A stretch of 64,000 bases of DNA from Pelodera strongyloides (GCA_036852015.1 JAANDG010000004.1:620001-684000), one strand, 5' to 3'. Positions 23,225 to 43,438 are shown, numbered from the stretch's first letter. A program made the numbers and translations. Notes: generated by a model from the sequence alone, not told the origin.

Positions 23225-24709
23225 AGCTACCATAAGAATCTACGTTATCTTTGAAGTACAAATCACCGTATTATTGAATTACCATATTACAAGGCGCTAT
23301 TTTTGATTCACATTCATAGCAATAAATACCATTAAACACAATTCCAATTTTTCCTTGATGATTTGATCAATTTTTATAGATCCGAACTCTAATGCTTTCT
23401 CATAATTTTTTCATTTCTCACTCGCTCAAATAAACTTTTATTATTAGCACTAACTGTCATATAAAAGAAAGAAAGTATGTCAAGATAATGAGAAAAAGAC
23501 CATTACTAAGCGCACGCATGTCTAAAAAAATGGATTAAAATACAAAAAAAAACGAGTGAAAAGTAAAATACAAAAAAAACGAGTAAAAGAGCTAAGAGCC
23601 ACATTGCTCAACCACTAACAACCAAATGATAACAGTGAAAACATCAATGAAATTCATGTATTGCAAGTTCAGCTCAAAAGTATCAACATCTAAAAAATGA
23701 ACAAATTAAAAATAATATTTTTTTAATAAAGAAAAATACAAAAAATACACTACAAAAAAAGAAAGATAAAGGGAATATACGTTAGAAGGAACAATCGTAA
23801 AAACAGCAACAACAAACGCGTCTAAGCATGATGAATGACATAACATTAAAGACCCCTAGATTCATTTCGTTTATCTTACAAAGGGTTACCGTAATCCTAC
23901 AAAAATACCGTTCTTTTTTAAACTAGGGACCATTTACTTCGAATGAAGTGCAAATTGAGCGAGATTCTTACTTATTATTAGCATAGGTGCTTGCATACTT
24001 CTATTAAGTAAATCACTGGTTATTTGCTTCACTCATATGGGCAAAAGAGATCAGACAAACAAAAACAGTAGCCTCCGCATCTCCGCAACAAAAAGGCCTG
24101 ACAAAAGTGTTTATGGACATACGGGCCATGTAAAAGATGTGTCGCAGTGTCGCATTCGCATACTGTCAATACCGCAATACCGTCACAGAGTAGACTAAGT
24201 AGAAAAAAAACACACTAAGTAGAAAAAAAACTACGAGTGCGACAGATTAGCAATAGAAAATACGTTAGAAACGAGAACAAAAAAAAAACAATATGCCGTC
24301 AAGAACAAAGGTCCAAAATCATGGAATAGGACAATTACCGGGAAATTCAGTTTGTGCAACAACAACAACGTAAGATATGAGAAAAAGAGAATCACATAAA
24401 CTGTTTGCGATTACTAAAAAAGTCTGGAATGAAAACTACTCATTAGCAGAAGGAGAACGAACAAAAAGGCGATCGTACTTCGAGAGTGATACCCAAAAGG
24501 GTAGGTTTAGGTACATATGTTTACGCCGAACTTTTAGATATCACCTCCGGCTTGCGAGCAGGACGATGCAATGATATTGCAAATATGCAAGTGTGCAAAT
24601 GCATCTTACCACATGCGCATTGCTTGACACTTTTAACAACACGCAAAGCTAAGGGTTGGTTCAGTGGTGGTAAGCTTGCCAGGTGGTTTAATCTATGCTT
24701 CTCACCTAA
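23225..24709. other. Convergent intergenic region
   Basis: Between the 3' ends of the EGF-like gene (+) and the BEN-like gene (-). Contains the AATAAA of the former and A-rich stretches. Open frames around 24377-24854 on the plus strand lack splice context and overlap the last BEN exon on the opposite strand. Confidence 0.5.
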
Positions 24710-27700
24710 TTATATGGTGCGATTCTTGTTGATTGCGGCCATACAATTCTTCCATTTCATCTCGTGGTCACGCTTTCGTGGAGTCGGATATCGGGTGTCG
24801 ACCAGAATCTTGAGCAAATCACGCTTCGATGGGTCTTGGTCCTTAAACATATAGGTAGAGAACAGTGCAGAACTGAACGAACCTTTTCAGCATACACCAA
24901 GAAGAAAGCAATAACTAGTAAGTCGTTGTCGTACAAGATTGCACAAATGGCTGAGTTTAGAATCAACACATGATACATATCGTTATCAATAAATCCTCCA
25001 ATTATGCAAGACATATCGTTATCTCATCAAATAGTAAAAAGAAGAACTATAAATAAACACTATTGACTATAAACGATGACGCCGGTAGGGAATGAACAAT
25101 GAACGACTAGAGTACAGGTATGGAGCACAAGTAAGCAAAATGAGATACTTACCCTGTAATATTCATTGATTGAATCCTTGAAGATCACCTTTCCAACCAA
25201 CCTGGCATAAGTCGAAGCGATATACGCACTCTTTCTAAAATTGAAAGAAGTACAGATGACAGGAAGAGAATAGGGCAATTAGGCAGAAAATTAGGCTAAT
25301 CAGGCATCATCTCCGTCCTTTATTTTGCAATGAACTTCCGTAAGTCTAAGTAGCACCAGTAACACCAAAACCTCTCTTCAAATTCAAGTTACAATTATTA
25401 ATATCTATAAAAAATAAACCTACACGAAACAGTCACGCTCAATCGCGTCCGTCATTCCATAATCCCACTCAACATCCAGTGATCCGGGATCAAATTCGGA
25501 CTCCTCCTTCAGCACTCCGTCAGAAATCGACGAAGAACCTACAAAAAGAGGTACAATTAGGCCTAACATCCATGGCACACGAGACCTTAGGGTTTGGCTA
25601 ACATCTAAGGCACCTTATATTCATATATCAGGGTTAGGCTAAGACCAAGGCACTTTAATGTAATGAATGCTAAGCACCGTTTCCGGTACAATCAGAATTC
25701 CAAATATCAGGGAATCAGGACTATGAAAAGTAGAAAATTCTTAATCCGATTGCTCGACAGAGTCATGACAAAATATGAACGTTCACCAACTTTCGGGACT
25801 TGCAGCCGCTCGGTGTCTCGTAGAGGTTCTTGTGGAGGGAACCTGGACTTCTCTCTTCAAAGATCGAGAACGCAGACTATTCGTACCATCACGCAGACGA
25901 GTTGTAGGAGCGGACGATGGAGCTGATTTCTGTAAATAGTTCATACTATAAGCACAAAATTCAACATCTACAACTGGCGTGAATTCACAAATATTAACGT
26001 TGAATTATTACGAAATTTGTGGTCTTCCAGCAAGCAAATCAACAGAAGAAATTCAGAAATGGCATTGCAAGAAGTATAGATATTCAGGGTAGTGGACATC
26101 AATAAATCAATGATTTTAACTAAATGGATGATTAAGTGTCACAGTATAGAGCGTCTTACTGTGTTGAGTTGCACACTGCACAGTATAAGAAGAACATTCA
26201 GACAACCAACCTCGGACGTCTTAAACTTCGACTTATCACTCTTCGTGATGTCCTGTTTCGTCGACGATGAGCTAGTCACCGACTTAGCAGCAGACCGAGT
26301 AGGGACAGATCCTACAAATAGACATACATACTCCTGACAGAATTCGAACAGCGAACTGAAGCGAATGCCTGACCATCATTGAGATTGATTGAAGAGAAAG
26401 ACAACGCGAGAGAGAGCGAGAGGGAGAGAAAATGAAATACCTTTCTTCGACGTAAGCGGTGTGTCTCCATCCGTTTCAGTCTTGACTGGTGCGGGGGTTC
26501 CCCTCACAGAAGATGAATGTTTTGAGGTAGTGGACGGCGCTGGCGATCCGTTTGCTGCAAAACAAAGAGAACGATGATAGATAAAATCATATCTGCTCTT
26601 GCAAGAAAAAACAGCACCAGTACGCTCACGCACTTCGAATTAGACAATTAGACTATAGTTTTTTTCAACAGACCTGATATTCCTATTTAAAATCCACCGC
26701 GACACCGACAGCTGGGACATAAGAAATGAGTAAAATAAGAAACCTGACTTGGAATCAATCAGTAATCATTAAAAAACGCTTACCCGTGACAGATCCCTGG
26801 AACTGTCGATTCTTATTAATAGCCGAAGAGCACAACTTCCACTTCGCGATTTGTTTCAACTTATCCGGAGTCGGGAATCTCCTGTCCAGAACGTCATGAA
26901 GCCAGGTTCGCCGGCGGGGGTCTTGGTCCTAAAATATTACCGTCATTACCGACGTTGATTTGAAAGCGATCGAAATGAGTCTATCTGCCTGATCACACCA
27001 TAATGTTACTGTCTTTCCCCAAGCGTTGTTCACCGTTAGTACTGAACAGCTTGACCTCTTCACTATCTGGTATTTAAATGAGTGTTTACCGATATACTTT
27101 CAATACAATACGTCAAAAGTCTCAAGTCTCAATTGAGTTGTTCTACGGTTGAAGCATTCCATTATCCTTTTTCATCAACAACTAGCATAGTTACGTGGTT
27201 ACGTCTATGGTCTTCAACAACATTATCTAGCTCGATCGTTACTCGGTTACTCCACAGAAGCATACCTTGAATGAAACATCGAGCGACGCCGAAAACAGGC
27301 CACGTCCCAATAACTCGGCATACACGGCAGGATTGCCCCGTGCAGAACGCAGACAGGTTTCTTCAAATTCTTTGGAGACGAACGGATATGCCACGGCTAA
27401 ATGGCACTAGTTGAGGTGGACTGGTGGAGGAAACATGCAATGGAATAAATAAATACCAAAGAATATCATTACCCCCGCTAAATCTATTGAGGCGGTAATG
27501 ATAATCCCATGGCAACCGTGCCAAAGGATGTCGGGTACCACGCCCCGCGACCCCGGAGTTACAGGTGAGGTTTACGCCTTTTAACTAACCTTCTCCATTC
27601 TCCACTTGCTTCAAGCGATTTCGGTTGGCCGCCGCGCCGCACACTTTCCATCGCGAATCGCGCTTAGCCTTCTCGGCCATTGGAAAACGCCAATCAACAC

Positions 27701-30700
27701 AATCTCTGAGCCACTCCTTCTTCGCCCCGTCCTGCAAGGCGAATAGAACATTGAGCATACTAAGCAAGGATCTGAGATGCTTTACATCATACATGGAAGT
27801 ATATGCTAACTTTCCTTTCAAGAAACAAATCCTACACTAACTACACACGACGTCACACTGACGACACCAAACAATCCTTTAACGAGCAGCGTAAGGTAGA
27901 GCCAGTGCCAGGTAACATTCGAATCTTATAATCAAAATAGACATCTACGCATAAAACTCTTAAATACAAGCAAGGTAGGAATCCGGATCGAAGAAAAAGT
28001 ATCTCAAATTCGCATACCTGTTCGGAGAACATCTTATCCAGAGAATCCTTGAACAAGCGGAATGCCAACAGTTCAGTGTATTTCACTGGATCCTGCGGGG
28101 ACAACTCATACACTTCTTGCTCAAGTGCTTCAGTGACGTATGGGAAATCGGGCTTCAACGCTGAAAAACATCCAATGATCCAATAGTAAGGATATTAACA
28201 GTTTTATCATTGGTCACATTGGTGTGAGAAAAAGCACAACATAAAACACAGTGGGTGGAAACATCACCGGTTGTATCAACTATGGAACATGCCACTTATT
28301 GTTAGAGAGACAGCTTTATATGCCTATATCAGGTCTTGTGAGAAAAGTACCCAACCTAGGTCTAGTCTAGTGCAAGAACAACGGGCAGATCAGTAAAAGA
28401 ACAAAGAACCTACGTGTGATTGATCTGCTAACAGTCTTCTTCTGTGAAACTCCATTCTGCCTCTTCGCAGAGACCTCAGTTATTTCCTAAATAATATAAA
28501 CGGAATAAAATGCTTTTTAGATACATAGAGTTACAGTTCCCTCTTCAAGAATAACGTTTGTAAAAAACAACACGAGCAACAAATCAAATACATGAACAAA
28601 GGTAAATGAGAAACACGAAAACAATGAAATGAGCCAGAGCTTACCTTGTTCAGTCTATTCTTGTTAATCGCCCATGAGCAATTCTTCCACTTATACATAT
28701 GAGATTGACGATCCTCAGATGGAAAACGGTAATCAACCATTTCGTGAATCCATGTCCGCTTTTTCGGGTCTTGGTCCTGTACATTCATAAGTCATAAGGT
28801 AAACAGTCAAGAAGGGGTGTGTTCTAATTACTTTATAACACAATCTTGCGGCTCAATAGAGGTTGAACTACAGAACTACCATTACATCATACGTTGTTTG
28901 TAGTAGTAAAAGGATAAATTCAAAAAATGTAGGCCAACGACCACTACATAACAAAACTGGTAGACAAGACTGATAAGATAGAATAAACCAGGAACAACGA
29001 CAACGGAAAAAATGGCGCAGACGAGCTTACCTTAAAGTAAAGGTGTAGACTGTCCGCAAAAATGATCCGTGCGAGTCGTTGTGTGTAGTTAGCAGCACTA
29101 CCCTGTAGAAGAAAACGAAAATGTAAATCACACCCATTATACATACTACACAGTTAACATAGTAAGACTCGTAAGAACAACTATATTAGGACGGTGAACA
29201 AGTCTATACCATAGCCGAAATGCCGAAACCGGAAACCCGAAACACACCTTGGCACTCTCGAAACATTCTTCCTCTTCGGCTTTCGAGATATACTTATAAC
29301 CAGGATGGGCGACATCTAAAGAGACAACAGACATCATCACCGAAAACAAACAGATTACAGATGTTACACAGTTACACTTGCTAGTTTGCTACACGATGTC
29401 CTTTGTCACCTTTATTAAGTATCATTTTGCCTGTAAGCCGGCAGTAAGATGTGTTAATTTAATTGCTCCTTCTATGTTTGATTATAATAATGTAACAGTA
29501 ACAGTACATAAACAGTAAGTAAAAAACCCAGATAAATAGACCCACCTTTGCCTCCAAATTTCGAGAAGAACTCTTCAGGTTCCTTTCCTTTGTCTTCATT
29601 GAACCGAGGTCGCTTGAATCTGACAAATAGAGCAAAGTTCAATAGGAAGCATAGTCGAAAACACAAAATTCGCAAAAGAATCAACATCAGAACTCAGAAC
29701 GAAAAATGGACAAATGGACGTGATAACTGAACTATGCGTGGCAAAAGCAACAACTAACAACAATACCTGTCTTTGTCTGGAGCTGCTGGGGCCGGCGGCG
29801 GTGCAGGCCTCTTTCTTCCGTAGTCAGCACTGGTGCCAGGAAAGTACTGTGACAGTTCGTCGTCCTCATCAAGGCACGCAGGCTAAATCAATTATGTAAT
29901 AAGTAATGCGATGAAGCAACAATATCAATAATGTTACCCACATATTATCAGTGATTCATTGACAAGTAAAAGGACAATTATCAGTGATTCATTGACAAGT
30001 AAAAGGACAATTGATATTGGTCTAATAAGTAAATATAGTGAAAACAAAGGAAACTAGATCATACCGGAGCATAAGGACGAAATATCCTTTTCGAAACTGA
30101 TAGTCTTCGTAACAAGGGAGGATTTTTGGCTGAAAACAAGCAGATAGGCATACATTAGTACCGCACATTGTACAACCGCCGGAAACCCCAAACGGAAAGC
30201 GAACTCGGAATTTCGAGTCGAGGTATGACTGATTCAACCTCTAGCATACCGTTTACAGTAACACAGAAAACAACTATGTACAATTAGAAAGATTGAAAGA
30301 TAACTTACGATCAAAAGCTAGTCGAGTATCAACACGCCCAGTGTCCCACGTACCGCCCAAAATATCACTCATCATCTGCGCTAGATTCTGCTGTCTGAAA
30401 TACGGTAAGCTTATTCAAGGTCTAGCACTGGTGGTTGTTCATCGACATAATACAACCCCAAAGCCCCTAACAATCTGACTGACACAACGGCTCATAGTGG
30501 TCGGCTACGGCCAGTACAATAGTGTCTGAGTGTTGCTCACAAAATAAATAAATAAATAAATAAAGTAACTGAAATTATAAAACAAAATTACCAAATGCCA
30601 AATACTCTACCTTTGATTCAATCGTCCAATGTCTTCAGATAATTCATTGTAGTAAACGGCAAACACATAACGTAGAGATTCAAGCGCACTATCGGACGTT

Positions 30701-32495
30701 TCTGAAATAGAACATATGACATTCAAATGTAACTACGACGCAACACGGGTACATTGGTACATACACGTACTGATTTCCTAACAAAGAATACCTAATGTGT
30801 TTAAAGGCCTGTAAAGCGTTACACCTCGAAATCTTTTGTTTTTGATCGATGCGTCACCTTTACATTATACATGAAACAGGGGTCTAGGTCTAGGCCGTCG
30901 GCCGCAAGGCAAACCTATAACATATGTAGTCAATCAGACAGCAGACACTACTTACCGTCCTCTGCCGGTTCTGGTGAAGGTTCTCCCGCATTAAAAAATT
31001 CCGTCTTCACCTCGTTGATTTCAGTGCAGCTCAAATCTTCAATTGGCTCTTCGTACTGTGAACTGTTATAGAATAGGGTGTTGACAAGTCCCTGCAAATT
31101 AAATCATACAAAATATGAACAACATCTTCATTCAACAGGACATAGGACCTCGACCTGATCCGTGTAGGTAAATGGAGATGGGACTTGGCTTAAGGCTTAG
31201 TGTGAAGACTATGAAGTATGTACGAAGCGTTATTCTGCGTAATGTAACCTTGAGACATGATCTACGGCGATCCGTGGTTGAATAATGTTGTGTAACCTAA
31301 CCGTTTCGAACCGAGGCATCATCAAAGCACTATACCGAAAGGCAAGAAGAACCAAGTCAGTTTAGAAATCAAAGCATTACATATGCTATAGCATATTGCT
31401 ATAGCATACATAGCATATTACATATGCTATAATCTCTGACTGACCGCTGTTGTGGAGACATCACGTCGGCGTTTCTCGCAATCCTCATAAGCCTCTTCAG
31501 CACTTGTGAACAACTGCATGACAGTGTAAGCTTGGCCACGGTGTTCAATGTTGTCACCTGTTAAACAAGGACATTAGGATGACTATGGATCAATGCACAC
31601 TTTCACGCACGCATAGGCCATAGAGCATAGATCGATCGATGAAGTCGAATGGTTCCAATAACAAGCGTGAGGCGATTATCCTGCAGAAACCAACCGATTT
31701 GCATTCCAGCCAACAAGTCTGGATCATCGATTACTGAAAAGGAGCGAGAAGTTGCGTCGAAGACGACAACTGCGGAGTTGACGGTTTCTGTTTCCGCCGC
31801 CGGAGCCGCGTCTTCCTCTTCCTCGTCCTGCAAAGAATAGCACAAGTTAAACAATACGAATACAACAGTAAGTGAACTTGTTACTAACCTATCACAACCT
31901 GTAGAGGTAGAGACTCCATACTTGAACCAATACGTACAAACGATCACCAACCACCACCAAAACACAACTTTATGAGCAAAAACATAATGTCTAGACTGAA
32001 CATAAATATCTTTTAGGGGCAATACTAAACATTCATGATACAACTGCTAAACATACTCGAACATCGTCAGGTTCAGGATCCTCTTCGTCATCTGATGTAT
32101 GTCTGACGTCCGAACCATTTGTTGTGTCATCGGGGTTCAGGACAGAATCCTCATTATACGATGCACTTCTGAAAGAGAATTATTCAAAGACAAATGATAT
32201 AACTTTGTCGTACGACGGATGATAAAACGCAGGGACCGTGTTCATTGTTCATGTTAACGACTGCCATAGTCGAATCCCCAAGTCCCCATGGTCTAGTAAC
32301 CGTCACGTCCGTCACTATCGTTTTACAAAGATATAAACGGAAATATACCAACCCTTCAATAGTATCATCCATGGCCACAACGACTTGGACTGGAGCCATT
32401 TCTATATCGTCTGGATCCGCGGAGACTTCTCCATTCTCTGTCGGATCCATATTATCCACATCCGCAGAACTACTTGATAACACAGCTGTTGACAT
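24710..32495 (-). CDS. Multi-BEN-domain-like nuclear protein (four tandem modules)
   Basis: Twenty-four exons: 32495-32353, 32168-32057, 31827-31611, 31557-31445, 31091-30956, 30701-30611, 30394-30309, 30129-30065, 29882-29767, 29619-29546, 29315-29248, 29102-29031, 28776-28645, 28486-28414, 28160-28018, 27731-27590, 27396-27266, 26928-26784, 26554-26441, 26311-26211, 25929-25791, 25538-25424, 25234-25153, 24841-24710. Every phase agrees; 913 residues. The N-terminus is acidic; residues about 245-300 look helical or coiled (LNQRQQNLAQMMSDI); a basic patch RKRPAPPPAP...FKRPRF near 350-370 is a likely nuclear signal. Four modules follow at about 386-475, 500-594, 595-686 and 820-913. Each has a helix like YTQRLARIIFADSL, then DQDPxxR, a W/L helix, a YRFP or RRFP turn and WKNC...AINKNR, as in BEN domains, which bind DNA or chromatin proteins. 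Each module is split at the same phase-0 position. Modules 3 and 4 are separated by a Ser/Thr/Lys-rich linker. The protein stops right after module 4. BEN assignment is by eye. Confidence 0.8.
29944..30009. repeat. 33-bp tandem duplication
   Basis: Unit ATTATCAGTGATTCATTGAC plus AAGTAAAAGGACA occurs twice head to tail without differences, in an intron of the BEN-like gene, so it is recent. Confidence 0.9.
30541..30563. repeat. (AAAT)n microsatellite
   Basis: About five AAAT units in an intron of the BEN-like gene. Confidence 0.85.
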
Positions 32496-33959
32496 CTATA
32501 ACTGAAGTACTATAGAGCATAGAGTGTATCCAAACTTAGTAGACTTTTAAACACACCGACACGAGATAATGAGACGAACGAACGGGTATCATTATAAATG
32601 CGGTCGCTAGAACGTAGAACCGAACACAATAAAGAAAAGTTCAAAAATATTAGGGAACAATTCAAAAGCAATGAATAATTTAATTACAAGCCGGTATATA
32701 TGTAATCTACTGAGAGCAGAGGAGAAAGTGCGCTGACCTTGAAAACAGCTGATAGAGATGGAGACATGCAACAAAGTCCAAATGCAATCTCTCGGTTTTA
32801 CTTTCATTAGAGCAGAGCTACGACGATAAACAAAAAGACAAATTGGAAAGCTATAATAATCTATCGCGTGAGCGAACAACAGAATACAGGGCCATCTCCA
32901 TATTATCACCTTTTTAATCTAAGTTCTAGGAGTTTCTGGCCGGCCTGACAAACCTGGGGACGTCAGACAAAGATAGTTGAAAGAAATAATGTTTGCAAAC
33001 TGTACTTTCCTGAAAATATAAAATATAAACATTCGTTGAATTTGTTCGCTAATTAAAAAGGGACCGAAATACAAAGGGCAGGGCACATTAAGATCTCTAG
33101 AACGTGCATATTCAGCATGGCGGACTTATAAGCAAAGTGAAGTAAACAAAATATAAAAAGAAACAACCGACAGGAAGAAATAAGAGACAAGTCGTCGGAG
33201 TAGGTGGTGGTTCTCGTCGGGGTGCCGGTGAACTTTTTGGCTGCGTATCGCGCACTTTTGCACGCGCCGTGGTACGCAGCCAATTGTGAGGCGCTGGCAG
33301 ACAGGGAGGGAGTGCACATGGACAGGAACGGCAGGAGCCCACACCAACAACAAGACCGCCTAGACCACCCCTCAGTAGACGGGCGATAAGCGTCTGACAT
33401 AGGGGAACACTCTACCCGGGGAGGTAAGGCTTATCGGGGAGGGTACAATGTGGCTTATGGTACATGGATTAGCTGAAACAAGCCTTTGGGTTGTGAGTTG
33501 TGAGGAAAAGCTCAATGTAGTTCGTTATTGCTAAGGAAGTACACGAATATGTAACAGATAGATAAGGGTACACTCCTTTGCTGTTTGAATAGAAACATTA
33601 GGTGTCTCCGTGATTATTTATTAAAAAACTGGGTTAGGGTTCGAGGTTTTCTCGATCAAAATCAGGAAACATGTTCAGCTACGATGTCGATGAGTCTCCT
33701 CATAATTAAAGTTATTTGAGATTAGAAGGAGAAACCTATAGCCTCTAATGATACTAATTTTCCTAGTACATAGTGGGTACGGCTAAAATGTTAGAACGGA
33801 TAAGCATAGAGAGCTCCACCGGGAACTGATGCCCTGTCGTAATATTGGTGCCTTTGACTTCCCCGCCTTATCTTACGACAATCCGTAAATCCTTATACTT
33901 ATAACTCTTATAGCAGTTATAGCAAAAAATATGATTGTTTATTTTTACGAATGTTTCAG
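32496..33959. other. 5' flank of the BEN-like gene with a GC-rich patch
   Basis: Probable promoter region of the minus-strand BEN-like gene. A GC-rich patch at 33188-33400 stands out from its AT-rich surroundings and resembles the segment at 34600-34842 (see findings). No exon chain is supported here. Confidence 0.45.
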
Positions 33960-34842
33960 GCTTTTGGCGGAGGGGGCACGTGAAACCGAACAAAAATCCA
34001 TGGTCACAGATCCTCGACCTTTTATGAGCATGGTTCATGGGTTAGCAAAATTTTCAGTAAAAAACTAGAAATGTTTCAAATACAAACTGTTTGTCAAGGA
34101 GTTAAGATGTGCATAACTAATAACGATCTTCGGATCTTCGCCTTGTAACCAGCGGCATGGTAAAACAACGTGGTCAACAGTCTAGGACAATGTTGTGGAG
34201 AGTCAAGAGTATACCGGGTCGAGTTAGAAGACTTGGCAAGGAAATATTTTGATAATTAACTAACTATGCCTTCTATAGATAGTAGCTCAAGGAATACAAG
34301 GAATAGGCTAGTTATTCAAGGTTGCTAACGATAATTCTCGCGTTTTCTTAGAAAATTAATGTTTTTACCGTACTCTCGATTGATATACTTATTTCTTACT
34401 TCATAGCCTGATCGTATCAGAGAAGTGTTCTCATAAAACATAGTTTCAACTCTTTTCGCAGCTGTATCTCTACAGTTCTTTCTCGTTCAGTTTGTGTACC
34501 TAGTTCGAAAGGTTTGTGAGAGAGAGTGAAGAGATTACTCTAACATAACACATGACAAACAAGTAAATAGTTAACTATAGAAAACCGAACTAGTAGTCCT
34601 ACTAGACGTAGTGGTGGTGCAAGTCGTGGTGCTAGTGCTGGTGCTGGTGCTCGTCGTTGTGGACAAGAGAGAGGTTGAATGGGTATTTCTTTGTGCGGGC
34701 TGTCGCCTAGTCGGAGTCTCTGCACAGAGACACACTGCCTGCCCGTGCAGGAGAACATCGATCGGGACTAGAGCCGACAGCCTGTCCCCCACAAACACCT
34801 CGACCACCTCCGACACTACTTCGACGGGAAGAAACGGGCTGA
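33960..34842 (+). CDS. Doubtful small gene: Gly/Ser/Arg- then Pro-rich product
   Basis: Candidate exons 33960-34040, 34462-34511, 34581-34673 and 34730-34842 join in phase with GT-AG introns, the last only 56 nt, and end at TGA. The predicted tail reads through RRSGGASRGASAGAGARR, then a Pro-rich PPQTPRPPPTLLRR. No start exon was found. The same GC-rich segment is open on the minus strand too (34571-34816), so the strand is not secure. No family recognised; it could equally be a non-coding transcript or chance. Confidence 0.28.
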
Positions 34843-35523
34843 CTGGTTCTGATAAGGGTGATCACCTGAGTGAACCATCTCAGCCATTTCCTCGTAAAGT
34901 ACAGTCTAAATTTGGCAGTCACCCTCTCAGAAACATGACATACTAGACTTGTACCTTGTACTGCCTTCGGAATGGTAGCGACATGAAATAAAGAATATTT
35001 TAAATGAACGAATAAGTTCTGTTTATAAAGAACGAATAAGTTCTCTAACTTGAACTAACTGGACCAACTAATTGAATATTTTCTGGTATATCGGAATCTA
35101 CTTGATCGTTACTCGCAGGCTTGCACGCTGTATTTTGAAAAACATGTAATATAAGAAATCAAGATGATCAAAAAAGTTTATTGGACACCGAACTTGGATA
35201 AACTTCACATCGTCAGAAGTAAATTAAAATTTGAGTGCCAAGAACCCGTAAACAACCACCATAAAATACAAAATATGAAAGTATCATAAAATGAACCACT
35301 AAAATGATATGGTCTGCAGTAATTGTTTCAGAGGAGAGGTTTTCTGATTTTGTCTCAGCAGTTATGAGTGTTTTCTAAACAGTATGTGCTAAATATATAC
35401 TTCGAAACTGTGTGCAATTACTGGAGTATTTCTGATCGAGAGTTTTGAATACCATATTATGAAGTTTGGAAATGACCGGTATTATGCATGTACATATTTC
35501 TTAAACAAACGTTATCGCCGTCG
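34843..35523. other. Intergenic, 3' flank of the channel gene
   Basis: AT-rich. TTTATT at 35177-35182 is an AATAAA for the minus-strand channel gene, about 340 nt after its stop. Nothing else supportable. Confidence 0.45.
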
Positions 35524-41861
<6,338 letters not shown>

Positions 41862-43275
41862 CTCGACGAGGATTGTCTGAAAAGAAAAGTTGGGATCACT
41901 GGTGATAAAGATTCGCTTACTCTTTTGTAACGACTTCAGAAATACTGGGAAAACCGCTTTCCATAACACCAAAGACTCGTTGTTTCTCTTCAATGTCGAC
42001 AGTGGACGAGTCAATCATTGATTTCCCTGCCTTTACATTATTTTATACAAATTTACTTCTTCACTTACTGAGATACCACTCGTTAGATGTGTTGAACCAT
42101 CCTTGTACAAAAGATAGTTTTAGTTTTGAATTGTGTCCTTTACATTTTCGTATCTTGTAAGGGTTATTAGTTCCCCTAACTCTCTAACTAACGCGTAAGA
42201 ATGGGAAAGCGGGACTTTAAATGCGTATCTTTGGACTTTTTCGGCCGAACGTCGTTCCCGTGTAAAAAGCAAGTACCCAATTGCCCTCCTCTAAGGTTCA
42301 TGGGGAAAGGGGCTATCATTTCAACTATGAACGAGCAAAGAGTGGCGAACTACATGAATGGTCAAAGATTAGTAAGATGAATTCATTTCCAAACTATTTT
42401 AGAGTACTCTGGAATAGTCATTGTCTCACGACTGTGATGGCTAGGCACCCTTTTTCTAATATTCCTAGATTCTAATAAACGTTGAAAAACGTAAAATTAC
42501 ATAAATAGTACATGTATAACCAGCGTTGCTCGTTAATGCCGTTTGGCACCGTGGAAACCCTGTCCATGTTCTAATTTGGCACTTTTTAGGTGCCATTCAG
42601 GTGCCAAATCGATGCCAGAAGGCTGTCGCTTAGAGCGAGACTTGTTCATGGAAGCGTTTCACGGTTTGACCATGTCGAGGAGCTTACCGTATAAGATCAA
42701 GTTTCTCATGTAGCTGATACTTTTACTACATTATACCATGGATAATATACTATTTTGATATCTTATTATTTCGCCATTTCTGAGCGTATTATATACTTCT
42801 ACAACGTCAACATCCCAATACCAGACAAATTTACGAAGAGGTTTTCACTTACGTGTTTTCTATTGTAAAATAAATCTGGTAAACAATGTTCTATTTCCCA
42901 TCGGGACATGTATTCAGAGTGCGCATGTTGTTTTGTTCTTGGGTAGGTATGCGTACTTCACATTTATGACGACAACAGTCTACTGATGAATTGCTACGCA
43001 TTTTACATTTGCCTTATTTTCATGTAGTTTGCTTTGCATACAACTGCTTATCCAGTCAATCCTGTGCTTTATCGCATTCTATATCTACAATTACGTTGCA
43101 CAATTTGTATATTAATAATTAATATCCAAACAAGCTGCCTAAAGGGAGAAACTATGCCTTTTGATGGGCAAATATCCTAAATTAGAACCGATTAGTAGGA
43201 TAGAGTATTCTGAATTCAATTGAGCAATTATTAGATTGATCTTTTTGGAAATGTAAAGAATAATAAATGAATTCG

Positions 43276-43345
43276 AGGGAGAGAGAGAGGGATAGAGAGA
43301 AAAAACCGTAGAAAGAACCGGCGAGGGAGAGAGAGTGTGAGAGTA
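43276..43345. repeat. GA-rich microsatellite
   Basis: Interrupted (GA)n run; the open frame across it is a translation of the repeat. Confidence 0.8.
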
Positions 43346-43430
43346 AGGAGATGAGATTAAACATTAAAGTTCATCTACGACTTAAATTGATCACTTCAAC
43401 AAGTGGAAAAAGGAGGAGGGCATTTAATCG

Positions 43431-43438
43431 TATATAAA
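43431..43438 (+). promoter_or_regulatory. Possible TATA box
   Basis: TATATAAA-like sequence about 45 nt before the ATG at 43476, followed by a pyrimidine-rich CACTCACACTCTACATCCC leader. TATA-like words are common in AT-rich DNA, so weight is low. Confidence 0.25.

Noticed and set aside
34611..34946. A 111-codon plus-strand frame with Val/Leu repeats
   Set aside because: Low-complexity start from a GTGCTG repeat; a different frame gives the phase-consistent spliced model, itself doubtful.
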